DNA from: Carya illinoinensis
Taxonomy: Eukaryota; Streptophyta; Magnoliopsida; Fagales; Juglandaceae
Assembly (NCBI RefSeq): GCF_018687715.1
Contig: NC_056759.1
Location: 1,141,501-1,205,500 of the forward strand
DNA: 64,000 bases
Direction of reading: 5' to 3'
Part shown: piece by piece, positions 43,301-54,215 of the stretch
Position numbering within the stretch: the stretch's first letter is position 1
Layout of the letters: each line of letters starts with the position of its first letter
Position numbers and translations under genes: made by a program
The notes under the pieces: model-generated
Told to the model about the DNA's origin: nothing
Database searches by the model: none
Seen by the model: the letters and a program-made list of their open reading frames with translations, nothing else

Positions 43301-44974
43301 TGTTGGAACATCCATCAATGCAAATAGTTTACTGGACAGGTAATTTGTGTACCTGACAGTGAATGATATTATGATGTTAAGGGTTGATTATATTCACATA
43401 ACTTCATGCTCTAGCAAAATTTTTTTAATCATTTTAATGGTCATGTATATAGGAAGGCAATAGGGATGTTGCAATGCCTCCAAGGAAATACCGAATGCAC
43501 TAACCAAGTTCCAGCCTGTGAGTAACTTTTTCTTAATCATATATACTGATATGACAATCTTGTCACCCATTTGGATATATGAAAATTTTGACAAGCGATT
43601 GAAACTTCTGAAATTCTTAAATGCCTACTCATTCAAAATGCTGTGTAGAAATTAGACATGGCACTCTGAATTTATGCATTATCTTAAAAGTATTGATAAC
43701 ATATAAATGATCATGAGGAGCTAGCTGTCGTGGTTAAAAAGTAGGGCAAAAAGGGTAAGAAATTTGTCTTCTTTCTAGATCAAAGTTGTTTATGCTTTAA
43801 TTTTAGTTTTTGGGGACACACTACTGTTGCAGCTTCATTTTCTATTAAATGTGGGGGCACTGAACATATATCTTCAACTGGCATAAAATATGATGATGAT
43901 TCTGAAACCCTTGGAGCTGCTTCAATGTACACAAGTTCTAATGATCAATGGGTAGTAAGCAACACTGGATTTTTCATTTCCAATCCAAATGGACCCCAAT
44001 ATATAGCAAAGACTGACTCTCAAATCACAGAAACTTTAGATTCCGAACTGTATAAAACAGCAAGGATTTCACCAAGCTCACTGAGGTACTATGGCCTTGG
44101 CTTGAAGAATGGAAAGTACATTGTTGAGCTTCACTTTGCAGAGATAACAATGGACGACACTCAGTCTTGGAAAGGCCTTGGGAGACGCTTATTTGATATT
44201 TACATTCAGGTATTGTGAAAACATCTGATATCAAAGGCAGGCTCATTTATATGAATATTGCTAACTAGACAAGACCCGATAAGATTGTGGTTAAAAACTC
44301 TCTTAAGACTTATAAATTCCCTAATGAACATTAAAATTGGTTGGAGTTTTCCTATCGTGTTAGGAAGAGAGCAACATATTCTTCTGGCCGCCTCGTAGCC
44401 TTTTCCGTAGCTTCGGTCAATAAGATCTGCAAATTTTAGAGGATCAACTGCTTAATTTCATCTTATTTTGATTGCCCATTTTACCATTCATGAAATGCTG
44501 CAATTTGGCCCAAGGGTGAGAGAGTTCTCCAAGACTTTAACATTCAAAAGGAAGCTGGTGGATCCAAAAGAGCGTTGATCAAAGCATTCAAGGTGAATGT
44601 AACAAACACAATAATGGATATCCACTTCTTCTGGGCTGGGAGAGGCACCTGCTGCATTCCATTGCAAGGCACATATGGACCATTGGTGTCAGCAGTCATT
44701 GCTTCTCCAGGTTCTTCATATCTTTCCCTATACCTAGCAATTTGTATTTTCCTTTGTCAATCAACATAAATGTTAAACATTTCCCGCAGTTAATGCTGGG
44801 TCTTCTTCCAAACCGGACAAGAAGCGTGTAGGAAAAATTGTTGGAATAGCACTTGGATGTGTAGCTGGTTTTGTGATAATCTTATCAATGTTCTACGTAT
44901 GGTTCACCAAAAAGGGTGCGCCAGGACACTTGCGAGTATACACAGACTCACCAAGGAAGAAAGGATTACGCTGA
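40338..44974 (+). CDS. LRR-malectin receptor of the LRR-VIII-2 family, without kinase domain
   Basis: Nineteen exons, starting 40338-40419, 40515-40671, 40752-40823, then nine more 72-bp exons (40905, 41121, 41290, 41447, 41626, 41811, 42042, 42212, 42436), 42686-42754, 43073-43138, 43295-43339, 43453-43517, 43833-44209, 44515-44710 and 44790-44974. All splice sites are GT-AG and the phases hold, giving 653 residues. Signal peptide about 1-20 (FLLLCAFQLVSA), then a Cys cap (DPCSQNAPWAP), about twelve LRRs with one 24-residue repeat per 72-bp exon, a malectin-like domain from about 402 (SFSIKCGGTEH to YGPLVSAV), and a membrane span at about 609-631. Family members from memory (At1g56130 group) go on to a kinase near residue 700-950. 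Here the frame ends 22 residues after the span (RKKGLR, TGA 44972-44974), and no kinase sequence follows. It could be a kinase-less receptor or a 3'-truncated pseudogene; the perfect exons favour recent loss or function. Confidence 0.88.
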
Positions 44975-45301
44975 TCTCGACCTGTTTAATGTGTTAAAAA
45001 AGCAATAATTTGGTGCACTCGAGAATGTTTTGGTTGCTGTTTATGCTTTTCAAGGACCAGTTTCCCTTCTACCATCCTAAAACTTCCTAACAACAGCAAA
45101 TGGTTGTGTCAATGAAGATGCATATAGTTGATGTAAGGCTTAAAATAAATTGGATAGGATTGTAGGAAGCACTCCTTGTGATATATATATATATATATAT
45201 ATATGTTTATGTAAAAGATATATATGTTTTGAAAACAATATTGAATGGTTTGTGAAAGACTCGTCTCTCAACAACTTAAAACGACAGAGACCAGGAAAAT
45301 G
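44975..45301. other. Sequence after the truncated receptor
   Basis: No kinase exon is seen. Contains a (TA)n run at 45181-45202. The plus-strand ORF here that reads GTRTHNLPLRRRAPYPLGHA is simply the tRNA gene read backwards. Confidence 0.6.
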
Positions 45302-45374
45302 CGATCACGGTGGGACTCGAACCCACAATCTCCCGCTCCGGAGGCGAGCGCCTTATCCATTAGGCCACGCGATC
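45302..45374 (-). tRNA. tRNA-Arg (anticodon CCG)
   Basis: Minus strand, 73 nt, no intron. The acceptor stem pairs GATCGCG with CGTGATC. The D arm is GCCTAATGGATAAGGC, the anticodon stem CTCGC/GCGGG, with loop CTCCGGA giving anticodon CCG. The T arm is GTGGG-TTCGAGT-CCCAC. Discriminator base G. A T4 run shortly downstream on the minus strand (45296-45299) can end Pol III transcription. All invariant positions are kept, so it should be active. Confidence 0.94.
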
Positions 45375-47705
45375 CGACGTTATTTCGTGCGTAATTTACA
45401 TCATTAAACTTTATGACAAGGGGGAGCTAAACAGGTTCACGACGTTCATCGATGGTGTGTGAGGAGGGAAAACAACCTCTGCAATTGGAATGATACGTGA
45501 TATTTGATTCCTTGAATGTGTTAACTAATGGTGATATCTCTTTATGTTCTGTAATATCTGGATGTTCTCGACAGCTTTACTCTCACTTATTCATTGTTTT
45601 AACTAAGAATTTATTGTCTTCTTCTCTGGGTTTACATAAAACTTTCGGTCATCATTATGTAGAAGACCAAGCCTTCTGCAATGCCGCAAAAAGTTGGGTT
45701 CTAACCTGTTAGTTTCTTGCCATACTAGTTCATATCCTCTCTATTGATACGTGCCTTGTTCTCGGGGAAAGGATTACGCAACAGCTTAGGTAAACTAAGA
45801 ATATAACTGCAAATCTTTTGTAAGATCAATCTTCATTCGATACGATAAAACAACCCTACCCCTTCTGCCAACCAAATTTTTTCTTTAAAAAAAATAAAAA
45901 AGAAATTGGGAATCAACCAATTAGGTAACTAACTTATCAGTCGCTTTAGTGCACTCTCTTAATATTTTATCTTAAGTTTTGCTACTCGTCATTTTCATAC
46001 ATAATATTTATTTTTAATTTTTATAAAGTTTTTTAACTTTTTTTTAGTTTTATTCTTTCTAAACTAATTAAATTATTCTACTCATTATCTATACACCACT
46101 TATTTAGTAAAAGAAAAAAAATTAAAAATTAAAAAATTATGTACGGTGTAAAGATAATAATAAATATAATTTTTCTTTTATCTTTCGCACGGTTCTTAAA
46201 ATGAATGCAAAGATAAGCAAAAAGGGCATTCGACTGAAAAAATATGCATTTTGGTGTTCTACTCGGACAGCACAAAAGAAGTAGGGAAATTGGAATACTA
46301 TTTTTGCTAAATAGTACTTCAACATACAGTCAAGTTTGGTGCATGCCTGTTGACGTGTACGTTTTATATTGTTTAAAAAAAGGCTGTAGGTGAGACGAAC
46401 TTGAACACCAACGTCTCTCTCTACCAATGTTCCTCGGTTGCGCTGCAATTTGCTTGTTAGTCTATATTTGTTCATATATATTTTTTTCACAGCTTAACTT
46501 CACTTCAAGTTCAAACCATCGTTTGTGCATTTATTTTGAAAATTATTTATTTTTAAGATTGGCTGCTCATTGTTGTTGTTCCAAAAATAAGAAGCGCCCA
46601 AATCTTGCATTTGAACGTGCTTTCTGCACAACTATTTGATATTTGTGTTGCTTGCATTATGGGATCCTCGATTCTTAGTTTAGTTTTTTCATGTACAGTG
46701 TTGTTCTCTCTGCTATCAATATGATTTATTCTTTCATGGGTTTTTGAGTTAAAGATGTTCTGGCAGGAAAGCATAGTCAAATGATGAGTTCTTTTTATGT
46801 CTAAACAAGATGTAGAATCCTTGTCAGATTGTTCTTCAAAGTTCTCTAGTGAACAAGATGACTCAAACCCTTCGTAATTAATTCATCTAAACACACAAAA
46901 TGGTGAAACGCATCGTTCGATCATGGGGGAGATAAGGGAGAGGAATGGTGAAATGCACCGTTTCATTTTAAACGAAAACGCCCCACATCTAAACGAAAAT
47001 GCAATAATAATAATAGGAAAGCTGAATCATGGAGGAGATGAATATTGGATTCCATATGTTTGTACTGAATGCTTAAGTATTTCATTCACTGAAAACTCAG
47101 AGATTGTGGTTGTTGTGCACCCAAAATTCCTGCCATCAATTATATAGATAGAATATTCAGACCTTATTGACAAGGGGGATGGAAAAAGAACAGTATTTTA
47201 TGGGAGGCATGCATCTAGCTTTTAGAAGGAAGAGGTGGTTTGTGTCATATGGCCATGATGGTAATATTAACTTTTAGTTTTATGGACATGCTTGTCGGTG
47301 CTGTGGATCTGTGTCCTCCATGTCACCTGTTATTGCTCCCCCATCCGAGTGAAACTGTGTGTGTGGTGGGGGCGGCGGGGGGTTTGTATGGTTGGTCTCA
47401 AATGAAAGATGAAAGGTGGCATCATGCATGTGGTGTGCATCCTGTTTTTTTTCCCACTATCCATTTTCTCTTGATTTTGATCGATGAAATGGTAGAAAAC
47501 ATTTTGAGTTTGGCATTGGCGCCTATGTCTTATATACTCCATACACATGATAATCAAAACCCACCCCGAGACTCCACTGGGGAAGGAAGTTAGCCATTTT
47601 TTTCTCACCAATTTTGATGGTTTTAGATTTTTATTTCAGTCAGAAGGTGACAATTAACCTTTTCCCTTCTTTTAAACAACAATAACCACTCACCAAGCCT
47701 CCTCA

Positions 47706-47768
<63 letters not shown>

Positions 47769-48044
47769 GGTGATGTTATGATTGCTGATTGCTATGATAG
47801 GCCACTTTCTGTGTTAGATTCCGCTAACACGAAGCTCCTAAGTTGGTGATGTACAATTAATAATTAGGTTTAAAGTTGTTAGTTGTTGTTGAAGCAAAGA
47901 TCATGTGAGGTGAGGATGATCCATTTCTTTATTTTCCTATCTTATTTACTTCAATATATATGTTCAATAAACATAATGTTTAGACGGGACGATTACAGGG
48001 ATCACCCGGGCTGGCACCCCCTAACCCCAAAAACATAATAATAC

Positions 48045-48081
<37 letters not shown>

Positions 48082-49140
48082 GAGTTAACGTAGCATATCA
48101 ATTTACGTTAATTTGTAAGTTAACTTTTGTAAAATTAATCTTTTATGGTAACATACTAAAGCGATTCTATTTTTCATAAATATATATAATTTTGTTTAAA
48201 CTAGAAGACCACTGTGTAAATTTAAAATTTAAATCAGCTGAGAATTTTAAAGAAAAAAATATTAAAAATATCACTATCACATTAGTGGATTCAAAATGAC
48301 TTGGTAAAATAATAATAATAATAATAATATATGTATATCATTATTTATTCGATTGCTCATTATTGGCAATATCCAAAAAGCTCATTTCCGGTTATCATTT
48401 TTATCCTGGTAACGGTGGCTGAGGCTGAGAATGTGGACAAGACCCAATAAGATTATTCTATTCTGGCCCCTACAACTAACCAAAACCAGCCCATTTGGAA
48501 TTCCCCAACTATGCATTAACACTGTTACACTACTCCATGAATAAACCTGACAATTTAGCCCAAAGAATCATTATGAACCATGAAGGCCCAGGCCCAATTA
48601 ACTAACCAAACAAAATCAACGCACGATTCAAAAGTCCAGTCAAACCATCAACCATGCCCCATATCAGTCTTGACATTCCCATTCCCCAGAATATATATAG
48701 CCCAGAGAATAGATGAAAAGTAACGTTAGATTCATTCATCGAAAATATTTTAATCATAAAAAAATTATATAAAAATAATTTTACAAATTAATATAATTTA
48801 ATATAATTCTTCAGATTATAAAATTACTTAATATAATTCATTATCTAATGAACATGTAATCATATTCTCCAATCATTAATTGTGCAAGCCATATTCAGTG
48901 TACATGTCTAATACCTGAAGAAAGTAGAATCCACAAAATATATTTTTAATATTAATCTCTGAGTTATTTAATTTTTTTAAAATGAATACAAGAAATTAAC
49001 ATTAGAAATAGAGTTTTACAAAATATTACGAAATAATCTTAGTACTAATATTAATTTCTTTATATCTATAATTTAAATTAATATTATTTTTAATAAAATT
49101 TATTTTTTACCAAAAATTTAATATAAATATTAATATACAG
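45375..49140. other. Intergenic region with microsatellites
   Basis: No gene is supported in about 3.8 kb. There are short ORFs (46923-47147, 47240-47593) without motifs. The segment 47200-47600 is less AT-rich than its surroundings and could belong to an unrecognised transcript. A long (CT)n run lies at 47710-47766, a (GA)n run at 48052-48076 and an (ATA)n run near 48308-48330. Confidence 0.5.
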
Positions 49141-49438
49141 TTACGTTGCAGAGAATAACTTCACATCCGTTGTTCTCCAAACAACGGCAACCAACGGTAG
49201 CATGCCACGTAAGACCACGTAAGATACAACGGGAAGAGATACACATCTTCCCGTTGGTGGGGTGCCTTGCAGACGGAAAAAAAATTTCCAGGGGTCACTT
49301 ATATGCTTTGTCGAAACACCCCCCCCCCCCTTCCCACTCTGTCGAGGGTTTTATCACAGTGCTTTTTCGTTGGATACAATGCTTTATATATTGGGTAGAA
49401 GCCGAATGTTTGATAAAATTTGGGATGCTTAAATTGAA

Positions 49439-49645
49439 ATGTGGCAAAAGGATGGATCTTTGATATCCCCGCGTACTGGCATGGTGGTTTTAGCAAGAGT
49501 TGCTAAGGTATGTTCCGTTAGGCAGGCTGTGGAGTCGTTTAGAAGGTTCAAGAAAAATGGCACCAAGCCATTTACAATTTCATATATAAATACTGCAGTT
49601 ATTTGGGTAAAGAACTTTGGCCCTAGGACATCAATCCTCTCTTGA
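49439..49645 (+). pseudogene. Possible PPR-protein fragment
   Basis: A 68-codon ORF reads ISPRTGMVVLARVAKVCSVR and then QAVESFRRFKKNG, which resembles one pentatricopeptide repeat helix pair with flanks. No mitochondrial target peptide, no further repeats, and the frame ends soon after. If correct it is a relic of a PPR gene. The GC-richer stretch 49690-49930 that follows has no recognisable product. Confidence 0.3.
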
Positions 49646-50188
49646 AATGGTGCTATGAAATGGGAGATTTGAGTTTTGCAGAACCAAAACAAGGAGAATG
49701 GGTATGGTGCGATGGTTCCCTGGGTCTGGAGGGCAGCTAATGCGAACTGTGGGTGCGACTATGGTAGGGCGTGCCGGAAGGGTTGCTCCTGCGTGCGGTT
49801 GGGACCTCTCTGTAAATCGTGCGGCTGGGTTCTTGCATTTGAATGGAAGGGATGAAGTCCATCTAAACAAATCTAACCTCTATAAATGGGATTTACCCGT
49901 TTCTATGGTGTGGCCAGGTTTAGGCTGAGACCATGTACTGTCATTTTTCTATTGATTTCCGATAAACTCTCTTGATAGGATTCACCGTTCCAAAGAGGAA
50001 CTGTATATTGCAACTGAAATTTTCGTTAGAAATACAATTTCTCTTTATTTTAAACTTTAGGTGTATTTTTAATATTTAAATAACGATTTTTCAAATAATG
50101 ACAAACCATTATTAGCTTTTTGTTCCCCAAGTATTTTTTATACAATTATCTGTGAAATTCGCAAAGTTTACAACAACGCCACTCTATT
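49646..50188. other. Spacer and 3' UTR of the GT14 gene
   Basis: Contains a GC-richer segment up to about 49930 and then AT-rich sequence that should include the 3' UTR of the minus-strand glycosyltransferase gene. Nothing else recognised. Confidence 0.4.
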
Positions 50189-51460
50189 CTAATCTTTGAA
50201 TATGACGTCATTGGCTATACTCATCAACGGTTTGATGGAATCAGAGGAGAACTTTCTGGCGAACAAGAACGGATCATGCCTTTTAGACACGGACGAATCA
50301 GAACCGTTCGTTCTAGCGTCACCGTACCTTGGACGATCCTTTCTAAGAGATAAAATTAAATCTGGTCCCACCTCTGAAGCCTCGTACGTGCGAGGGTGGC
50401 CGTCAAACCTACCCCTCCAGTCCACGTGCGTGAGCGTCGCTGGAACGCATCTCCGTGGGTCCCGCATGCTCAGTAGAGTGGGAAAGTAGTTCTCCTCGGG
50501 GTAGCACGTGTTCCACATCAGGCAAGGCAGCTTGAACTTGGACCAAAGCCTCCGGTCACGAACCACAAGGCGCGAATGCTTCCGTGTCAGCACCCAGAAC
50601 TGCGACCCTATTCGAAACTCCTCCAGCTTCACCTCCGGCAGCATCGCGTCCTCCCCACGCGCTGCCCACCTCCCAAACGTCCCGCCCTCGTTCTGGAGAA
50701 TCTCGATGAAGCTCCTCTTGGAGCCGATGAGGGCTTTGTAAGTGAACTTGAAGGAGTGGAGTGGTACGCAGGAGGGAGAGAGAAGGGCGAACATGGCATT
50801 TGAGGGATCGTCGAGAAGCGCGCGAGCAAGTAGCCGACGCGCTGCGGAGGTCAGAGTTGGGGTGTATCGGCGGGTGGGTTTGGAGGGTATGACTCTGTGA
50901 GCGAAGACGCCCGAGAATGGGGGCTCGTACTGGTAAGTGGGGTCTGCATGGACGTAGATGTTGAAGAGGTTTTTACTTGTTTGGTTGAAGTATAGTTCCC
51001 AGAGTGGAGCAAATGGGAGAGTCGCGGTGGTTAAGAACATGAAAGCGACCTTTTTGGGGGAAGTTCGGGGAGAAGGCTTTGGGTTGGCTCGCGATGCAGA
51101 TCGGAAGAGAGAGTCTTCGTCATCTGGGGGTGGCGGTAATGGTTGCGCAGTGGTGGATTCAAGCCCCATTTCCTGGTGGTTCTGGGTAGGATCGAGCTTG
51201 GAAACAACAATGGCTTCTGGGGGTGGCGACAATGGTGGCGCAGTGGTGGATTCAAGCTCCATTTTCTGATAGTTTTGGGTGCGATCCAGCTTGTGTCCAA
51301 CAATGGTTTCTGGGTTTTCATGGCTGCCGATGGTTTTGGTGGTGGTGATGGTGGTAATACTAGTGGTGGTGGTCGTGGGTGTCCTGACGGTAAAGACAAC
51401 GGCGAGGGGTAAGCAGAGAAGCAGAGCACAAAAGAGTGAGAGCGGAGTGGGGGACAGCAT
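50189..51460 (-). CDS. GT14 / DUF266 glycosyltransferase (core-2/I-branching type), single exon
   Basis: An intronless ORF of 423 residues. The N-terminus is a type II signal anchor (about 6-25, LSLFCALLLCLPLAVVF), then a Thr/Pro-rich stem to about 135, then the catalytic region: KKVAFMFLTTATLPFAPLWE, IYVHADPTY, HRVIPSKPTRRYTPTL, the conserved FALLSPSCVPLHSF, GSQFWVLTRKHSRLVV, and NYFPTLLSM with LTHVDWRG. These are the marks of plant DUF266/GT14-like proteins, type II Golgi enzymes; in rice BC10 belongs here. The donor and acceptor are not known for most members. The stem has two 31-residue tandem repeats (residues 53-83 and 84-114). The start is the first ATG and places the anchor correctly. 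Confidence 0.88.
   Translation of the reverse strand: MLSPTPLSLFCALLLCLPLAVVFTVRTPTTTTTSITTITTTKTIGSHENPETIVGHKLDRTQNYQKMELESTTAPPLSPPPEAIVVSKLDPTQNHQEMGLESTTAQPLPPPPDDEDSLFRSASRANPKPSPRTSPKKVAFMFLTTATLPFAPLWELYFNQTSKNLFNIYVHADPTYQYEPPFSGVFAHRVIPSKPTRRYTPTLTSAARRLLARALLDDPSNAMFALLSPSCVPLHSFKFTYKALIGSKRSFIEILQNEGGTFGRWAARGEDAMLPEVKLEEFRIGSQFWVLTRKHSRLVVRDRRLWSKFKLPCLMWNTCYPEENYFPTLLSMRDPRRCVPATLTHVDWRGRFDGHPRTYEASEVGPDLILSLRKDRPRYGDARTNGSDSSVSKRHDPFLFARKFSSDSIKPLMSIANDVIFKD
51119..51304 (-). repeat. Two 93-bp tandem repeats in the GT14 stem region
   Basis: Each unit encodes 31 residues with the pattern KLD-TQN-Q-M-LESTTA-PL-PPP. Units occupy 51304-51212 and 51211-51119. The period of 93 bp keeps the frame. 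Confidence 0.85.
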
Positions 51461-54215
51461 GATTTTCTCTGGTCAGAAAGCAAATGAGAGTCAATATCGA
51501 AAAAGCAGAGAGATGGTGAGCGAGACAGTGAAAACAGAGAGGGAAAGTGGGATTTGGTGTATAGATTTGAGTTCTAATCTAACTACTACTAAAGTACGAT
51601 CCTAGATCGACGGCGAAGATAAGCCCGAAATGATTTTTCAAACCTAAAAGCACCCCCACTAATTGCCATCGAGATTATTTCTTAATGATATTCATCGAGT
51701 TCGGCGCCGATCGTTGGCGTTTCAACCCATATTTATATCCGTAGGATTGAATTTTTCGTGATTGTGAATTGAACGGTCTGGATTGAAGTTTGATGAGAGC
51801 TCGTCCCCGTCGTCAGTTCCATTAAACTCTTTCCTTTTTTGGGTAACCACGATTTTCTGGTTGTCGAAGCACCTTGTAGGACATAACGACAGTAAGTACA
51901 CGTGGCAAGCATGCAAATGTCAATGGCGTTACCATGCCTTTTTCGAGTGGGAGGGTTCAATGCAAGGGGCCTCACGTGTAGGGACATAGTCATGTCACAT
52001 TCACCGAGTTGGTACTCTCATTTAAAGGGTTTCAGAAAGCTGGTACCAAAAAAAAAAAACTGTCTTTCTGCCATAAACAGTGTTACAGAAATTCGACAAT
52101 TTAGCTATTTCGGTTGGTTGATCGTTATTATTTTACTGTTAATCGTCTCGCCTCTACGACCAAATAACCAACTAAGATGCTTGAAAAATAAACGAAATGA
52201 TTGAAGTGAAAGAAACGTACAGCCAGTTGAAGAGTACTTTTAACTTCCAACTAACAAACGAAAATTTAACTTTCCTATCATTATTTTCCGTCTATCCAAA
52301 CAAGCATATCGGATCCTCGTGTTTTGGTAAAGAGTCTTGACCATTTTTATCCACCATTTTAGTAGTTTTATGTTCTTTTAAGTTCGGCTTTATCGAATAT
52401 ATAAGATCCAACATAACGGACATCATCCTAGAGCAACAAATCACAAGACGTAGTTATAATGTAACTAAAAACGATCTTTTGCAACAAAACTCAACTACCA
52501 ACAAAGTTGGTGCAAAGGAATTTGATCCACAAACCAGCAAAAAGTTAGGATATTCCTTCAACCTTAATTGGTTACATAAATGGACAAAATTTATCTAGTC
52601 ATACGTAACTTTATTTTTCAGAAAAATTTTACTCATCATCTATATAATACACTGCACATAATTTTTATATTTTTTTATTTAACAAGTATGTGGATGAGAA
52701 AAGGAAAATTTTCATCAATAGTAAGAATAATGGTATTGGATTATGCACCTGCATATGCAAAAGAGAATTACTATAGACACAAAAAAATTATATAAAATAA
52801 ACTCACAAATTAATGTAGTTTACTGAATCCGTTAGATTTATTTTATAATAAAAGTAATTTTATAATTTGATGCACCATATCGAGCCACATAAATTTGTAG
52901 GTTTATTTATGTAAAATCATTTTGTGTCTAAACTATTTTCCTATGCAAAATTATACTTGTATAATATGAGCCAAAATTTCTTTATATTAGATTAGAATAA
53001 TGCTACATACAATCACTTTTGTGTATTTCCTATGCACTTCACTGATATGATTGGCTGGATTAATTTTTTTTTAATACACAATCAATCATATCACTAAAGT
53101 ACACAAAAATGACTACACATAAAATTTTTAATTAGATTATGCATCTTTATATTTTTACATTGTTATGAATACTAATTATTTCTCTCTCCTCTCACTCTCT
53201 CTCTCACAATCCTAACCTCTTCTCCCTTCCTCAATAACACAACAAATCTTAAAAAAATAATTTTAGATAAAAAATTAATAATAATGAAATATTTTATTAT
53301 TATTTTGACTTAAATGTATAATTTAATATAAAAATTTTTATTGAATGGCAAAACCAATCTTTAAAAGGTATGTTTAAACCAATGTCAACGCTTTAAAAAC
53401 TTTTTAATGTTGTTGTCCAAAAACTAAAAGAGGAAGCATTTTCGAAAATATTTTTAAAATATTAAATAAATAATCAAAGTAATGAAATTTACTTTTTATG
53501 TATATCTAATTTTCTCATAAGAATCGTTGGAAGGGGAAGAGATGAGGCGATCCAGACACCCAGCTTGCATCATGTCGCTCCTTTTGCCATTGTTACAGTA
53601 TCGAGTACAGGTTGGGGTTCCCAAAAGACCATCGACAGTGACTGAATTATCAAATCTCTCCCACTTCCTCGACATGAATGGTCAAGAGGAAGAGAGAGAG
53701 AGAGTGTGTGCTGAACGACAAAGGAAACAGAGAGAAAGGGACTCTAGGGGCAAGGGGAAGCAGGCATGTGGATGAGTGGGGGACACGCCATATTCATCAG
53801 TGTTAAATTAGTTTTCACATCCGAACAGGACCACAAAAGATTTTTTTTTTTTTTTTGTCACAAAAGATATATTAAAAGAAGAGTTTTTATTTATCGGAAG
53901 GAAATAATTGAGTTTCATTAACAAAGATGCACAAATAATTCTGACTTGTGACAGAAAAGAAAGAATAGTGCAAATTGAGGAAAGAGCCAAACACCCTCCT
54001 CTGAATTCTGCAAATAGAGGTAAGAGCCAAACACCCTCGTCTGCCTTGCTTGCTTATAGCTTGGAGTACTGCATTTTTGTTCGGAGTCTCAGAAAGTCTC
54101 GGAAGAAAGAGAGAGGAGAGCAAAAGCAGAAACCACCAAAACTTCTCCTAGAGCTTGGACTTTGTTTCTCTTTCAGGAAATCTAATTCCCCCCTCCCCTT
54201 TCTGTCTCTCTGCGT
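51461..54215. other. Intergenic region, GT14 promoter side and upstream of the next gene
   Basis: 51461-51600 holds the GT14 5' UTR. The rest is AT-rich spacer with no supported gene; an ORF at 53527-53775 ends in low-complexity ERERE sequence and is not convincing. A foldback repeat lies at 52990-53135. Just before the next gene, a sequence starting AAGAGCCAAACACCCTC occurs twice (53982 and 54020) in the presumed 5' UTR. Confidence 0.5.
52990..53135. repeat. Foldback MITE-like repeat
   Basis: The left half contains TTTTGTGTA...CACTGATATGATTGG and the right half its reverse complement with few mismatches (AATCATATCACTAAAGTAC, ACACAAAAATG). The left end reads AATAATGCTACATAC; the same kind of end recurs at 17724, 57610 (inverted) and 61912, suggesting one MITE family. 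Confidence 0.6.

Noticed and set aside
45150..45407. ORF reading GTRTHNLPLRRRAPYPLGHA
   Set aside because: This is the reverse reading of the tRNA-Arg gene, a common false protein in plant annotation.
50196..51412. Plus-strand ORFs over the GT14 gene
   Set aside because: Antisense shadows in a GC-richer exon; the minus-strand frame has all the family motifs.
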